7,936 nt of DNA, taken from positions 1 through 7,936 of the forward strand of contig JAQUGU010000076.1 of assembly GCA_028683995.1 (NCBI GenBank), read 5' to 3'. Under the pieces are notes generated by a model. It saw only the letters and a list, made by a program, of their open reading frames with translations. It was not told the DNA's origin and ran no database searches. The position numbers were made by a program, and so were the translations under genes. Below are positions 6,981-7,936 of the stretch, in pieces. Numbering within the stretch: position 1 is the stretch's first letter; each line of letters starts with the position of its first letter. This DNA is from Syntrophomonadaceae bacterium (GTDB lineage: Bacteria > Bacillota > Syntrophomonadia > Syntrophomonadales > Syntrophomonadaceae).

Positions 6981-6996
6981 TGCAAGCCTATCCCCA
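6981..6996 (-). promoter_or_regulatory. Sigma-54 (-24/-12) promoter match for the alcohol dehydrogenase
   Basis: The minus strand reads TGGGGATAGGCTTGCA. This aligns with the sigma-54 consensus TGG-N8-TTGCA register: GG at -24/-25, GC at -12/-13, with correct spacing and a complete TTGCA. The four -24 positions after TGG do not match (GGAT in place of CACG). The predicted start near 6970 leaves a 26-base leader that contains the AAGGAGG site, which is a natural arrangement. I saw no good sigma-A promoter in the same place. Sigma-54 promoters need an ATP-dependent activator bound upstream, so expression would be switched by a signal. Confidence 0.6.
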
Positions 6997-7017
6997 ACGT
7001 TTAAAGAAAATGATACA

Positions 7018-7028
7018 CCTGTACCAGG
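7018..7028. repeat. Short dyad CCTG-TAC-CAGG
   Basis: CCTGTACCAGG is an inverted pair of four-base arms around three bases, centred about 53 bases upstream of the predicted sigma-54 start. It is too short to call a protein site with confidence. Confidence 0.3.
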
Positions 7029-7074
7029 GGCGTTTATCGGCCTGAACTCCCGTAGATAGTAATAAGCGCTAATC

Positions 7075-7090
7075 CAAAAAGCACTTTTTG
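7075..7090. repeat. Dyad CAAAAAG-CA-CTTTTTG
   Basis: Two perfect 7-base arms flank CA, centred about 112 bases upstream of the predicted sigma-54 start. With no loop to speak of, it is more likely a DNA dyad than an RNA hairpin. It could be an activator or bending site, or chance in AT-rich DNA. Confidence 0.4.
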
Positions 7091-7120
7091 AATATAGTTA
7101 CTTTCTTGTTTACTGACTGC

Positions 7121-7136
7121 TATCCGCCGGCGGATA
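7121..7136. promoter_or_regulatory. Perfect 16-bp palindrome, candidate activator/regulator site
   Basis: TATCCGCCGGCGGATA is a perfect, GC-rich palindrome in otherwise AT-rich noncoding DNA. It is centred about 158 bases upstream of the predicted sigma-54 start, within the range where enhancer-binding activators sit. Its half-site ATCCGC recurs at 7225-7230 and, inverted, at 7267-7272. I cannot name the protein that would bind. Confidence 0.5.
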
Positions 7137-7152
7137 TGCTGTCTTGTCTATT

Positions 7153-7209
7153 TGTTTATAGTTATTGCAATTATTATGCCAAGCTTTATCAGGCTTCATT
7201 CTATAAACA
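7153..7209. repeat. Inverted repeat TGTTTATAG / CTATAAACA
   Basis: Perfect 9-base arms at 7153-7161 and 7201-7209 enclose 39 bases. A smaller AAGC/GCTT pair (7181-7184, 7193-7196) lies inside. It is not followed by a T-run, so a terminator is unlikely. It may be a structured DNA or RNA element, or coincidence in AT-rich sequence. Confidence 0.4.
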
Positions 7210-7224
7210 TTAGAACCAGCTAAA

Positions 7225-7272
7225 ATCCGCGAATTAAGGTGTTTCATCCACTTCTTAATAACCTTTGCGGAT
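7225..7272. repeat. Inverted ATCCGC / GCGGAT half-sites
   Basis: ATCCGC (7225-7230) and GCGGAT (7267-7272) are inverted copies separated by 36 bases. They match the half-site of the palindrome at 7121-7136. The same hexamer appearing three times in about 150 noncoding bases suggests a binding-site family. Confidence 0.35.
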
Positions 7273-7392
7273 ATTAAATAAGTGTTACTTGAATGTTGTT
7301 AGAAGTGACACACTGTTAACATCCCTGTGATAAAGGACAAACACTATACCAACAGGTCAGTTAATTAATAGAGACGTGCAGAAAAAAGTAAA

Positions 7393-7414
7393 AACCGCGC
7401 TGCTTTGCGCGGTT
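7393..7414 (-). terminator. Rho-independent terminator of tRNA-Trp
   Basis: AACCGCGC (7393-7400) and GCGCGGTT (7407-7414) pair perfectly around a 6-base loop. Read on the minus strand, the stem is followed by TTTTACTTTTTT, a strong T-tract. It starts 13 bases after the encoded CCA end of the tRNA and shields the alcohol dehydrogenase region from tRNA transcription. Confidence 0.9.
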
Positions 7415-7427
7415 AATTATTTTTATA

Positions 7428-7503
7428 TGGCAGGGGAGACAGGAATCGAACCCGCAGCCCTCGGTTTTGGAGACCGATGCTCTGCCAATTGAGCTACTCC
7501 CCT
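7428..7503 (-). tRNA. tRNA-Trp (anticodon CCA)
   Basis: A complete 76-base tRNA on the minus strand. It has acceptor AGGGGAG pairing with CTCCCCT, D arm GCTC/GAGC, anticodon stem TCGGT/ACCGA with loop CTCCAAA, variable GGGCT, and T arm GCGGG/CCTGT with loop TTCGATT. The discriminator is G and the CCA tail is encoded. The anticodon CCA falls at positions 34-36 (7470-7468), reading UGG. It stands alone, with its own promoter upstream and terminator downstream. Confidence 0.97.
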
Positions 7504-7523
7504 GTGCCTTACGGACAAATATT

Positions 7524-7552
7524 ATTCTAACATATTACTATAAGCTCTTCAA
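7524..7552 (-). promoter_or_regulatory. Promoter of tRNA-Trp (sigma-A, extended -10)
   Basis: On the minus strand TTGAAG (7552-7547) and TAGAAT (7529-7524) are separated by 17 bases, with TG in the extended -10 position. The predicted start near 7517 leaves a leader of about 14 bases before the tRNA 5' end. The -35 overlaps an inverted-repeat arm beginning at 7550. Confidence 0.8.
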
Positions 7553-7634
7553 CAGGTTTTATCGAGGGCAGAATGGGATTAATCAGATTGTTTCCTTATT
7601 ATACATATGATAAGGTAAGCGCTTGAACCTGTTG
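7550..7634. repeat. Nested inverted repeats between tRNA-Trp and ddl
   Basis: The outer arms CAACAGGTT (7550-7558) and AACCTGTTG (7626-7634) are perfect 9-base inverses. Inside, 7594-7615 is a 22-bp dyad with arms starting CCTTAT and ending ATAAGG; 10 of 11 positions pair and the other is a T/G. A self-complementary AAGCGCTT is at 7617-7624. No target-site duplication flanks the 85-bp unit, so a transposable element is not supported. It may be a regulatory region shared by the divergent tRNA and ddl transcripts. Confidence 0.5.
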
Positions 7635-7759
7635 TTGTTTAGAGTTATGATTTAACTTGGATTGACTACCACCTAGTAATATACCTTAAAACTAAAGAAT
7701 ATTATTGCAGAGATGAAAGAATTTTTTCAAAGTATAGTATTTAAGAAAAAAACTAAGGC

Positions 7760-7765
7760 GGGTGG
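7760..7765 (+). promoter_or_regulatory. Ribosome binding site supporting the TTG start of ddl
   Basis: GGGTGG lies 5 bases before TTG 7771. It is one base off GGAGG-type sites. The next in-frame ATG (7792) would remove the first strand of the ligase fold and part of the conserved N-terminal motif region. Confidence 0.6.
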
Positions 7766-7770
7766 ATTAA

Positions 7771-7936
7771 TTGAACAGGGTTCTGGTACTCATGGGCGGC
7801 ACCTCCGAGGAAAGAGAAATATCATTACAAAGTGGCGCTAATGTCTGTACGGCATTGGAGAAGAAAGGTTATCAGGTAGAGTCCCTGGATTTGAACAAGG
7901 ATACCCTTAACCGGATAGCGGATATAGCTCCCGATG
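7771..7936 (+). CDS. ddl: D-alanine--D-alanine ligase, N-terminal part (3' end outside window)
   Basis: The first 55 codons of an ATP-grasp ligase that joins two D-alanines for peptidoglycan precursors in the cytoplasm. The start reads MNRVLVLMGGTSEEREISLQSG, matching the family pattern LxGGxSxEREVSLxSG; Glu14 aligns with the catalytic Glu15 of E. coli DdlB. The start codon is TTG, supported by GGGTGG 5 bases upstream. An ATG at residue 8 would cut off the first beta strand. The ATP-grasp domain and C-terminal motifs lie beyond the window, so intactness cannot be judged. It is divergent from tRNA-Trp across about 267 bases. A possible -10 (TATAGT, 7733-7738) lacks a good -35. Confidence 0.9.
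   Translation, partial: MNRVLVLMGGTSEEREISLQSGANVCTALEKKGYQVESLDLNKDTLNRIADIAPD

Larger units (their letters stand above)
6945..7427. other. 483-bp gene-free control region upstream of the alcohol dehydrogenase
   Basis: No convincing gene lies between the dehydrogenase start and tRNA-Trp. The stretch holds a ribosome binding site (6955-6961), a sigma-54 promoter match (6981-6996), several dyads (7018-7028, 7075-7090, 7121-7136, 7153-7209, 7225-7272) and the tRNA terminator (7393-7414). A minus-strand open frame of 45 codons (7247 to 7110) is present but lacks a good ribosome binding site. Confidence 0.8.

Noticed and set aside
7550..7634. A miniature transposable element (MITE)
   Set aside because: The arms are only 9 bp and I see no target-site duplication at the ends. 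Without a second copy this is not supported.
7504..7770. T-box or other riboswitch upstream of ddl
   Set aside because: I looked for a T-box AGGGTGGNACCGCG motif and a terminator/antiterminator pair and found neither. GGGTGG before ddl is its ribosome binding site.
1..7936. CRISPR array, prophage, insertion sequence or defence system
   Set aside because: No regularly spaced repeats, integrase, transposase or defence-type motifs were seen on either strand.

Overview
The window looks like a piece of a low-to-moderate GC Firmicutes (Clostridia) chromosome. The signs are strong AGGAGG-type ribosome binding sites, occasional GTG/TTG starts, stem-plus-T-run terminators, a SipS-like signal peptidase and an EF-G-2-type GTPase. 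A syntrophic or fermentative clostridium such as a Syntrophomonas relative would fit the gene content, but that placement is inference, not proof.

Left part (1-3903, + strand). The tail of an unidentified gene runs into lepB (signal peptidase I), surE (5'-nucleotidase) and an 87-residue three-helix membrane protein. These are packed with 4-base ATGA overlaps (lepB/surE and surE/membrane protein), so they look like one translationally coupled unit. A 73-bp gap with a possible promoter and a strong ribosome binding site precedes an EF-G-2-type translational GTPase, which ends at a strong, probably bidirectional terminator.

Middle part (3903-5720). A small two-helix membrane protein on the minus strand, most likely starting at TTG, is divergent from a MscS-family mechanosensitive channel on the plus strand. 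A 56-codon gene follows the channel and encodes a protein with no Lys, Arg or His at all. A long hairpin terminator shared with the convergent alcohol dehydrogenase closes this part.

Right part (5727-7936). An iron-containing alcohol dehydrogenase lies on the minus strand. Its upstream region has a well-formed sigma-54 (-24/-12) promoter match at a sensible distance from the start codon, and several dyads further upstream that could be activator sites. Next come a terminator and a complete tRNA-Trp gene (anticodon CCA, CCA tail encoded) with a good extended -10 promoter, both on the minus strand. A divergent intergenic region rich in inverted repeats then leads into the start of ddl (D-alanine--D-alanine ligase), which is cut by the window end.

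Most genes are ordinary housekeeping genes. The parts that best repay a second look are the alcohol dehydrogenase control region, the basic-residue-free small protein, and the nested repeats between tRNA-Trp and ddl. I saw no CRISPR array, insertion sequence, phage gene or defence locus.
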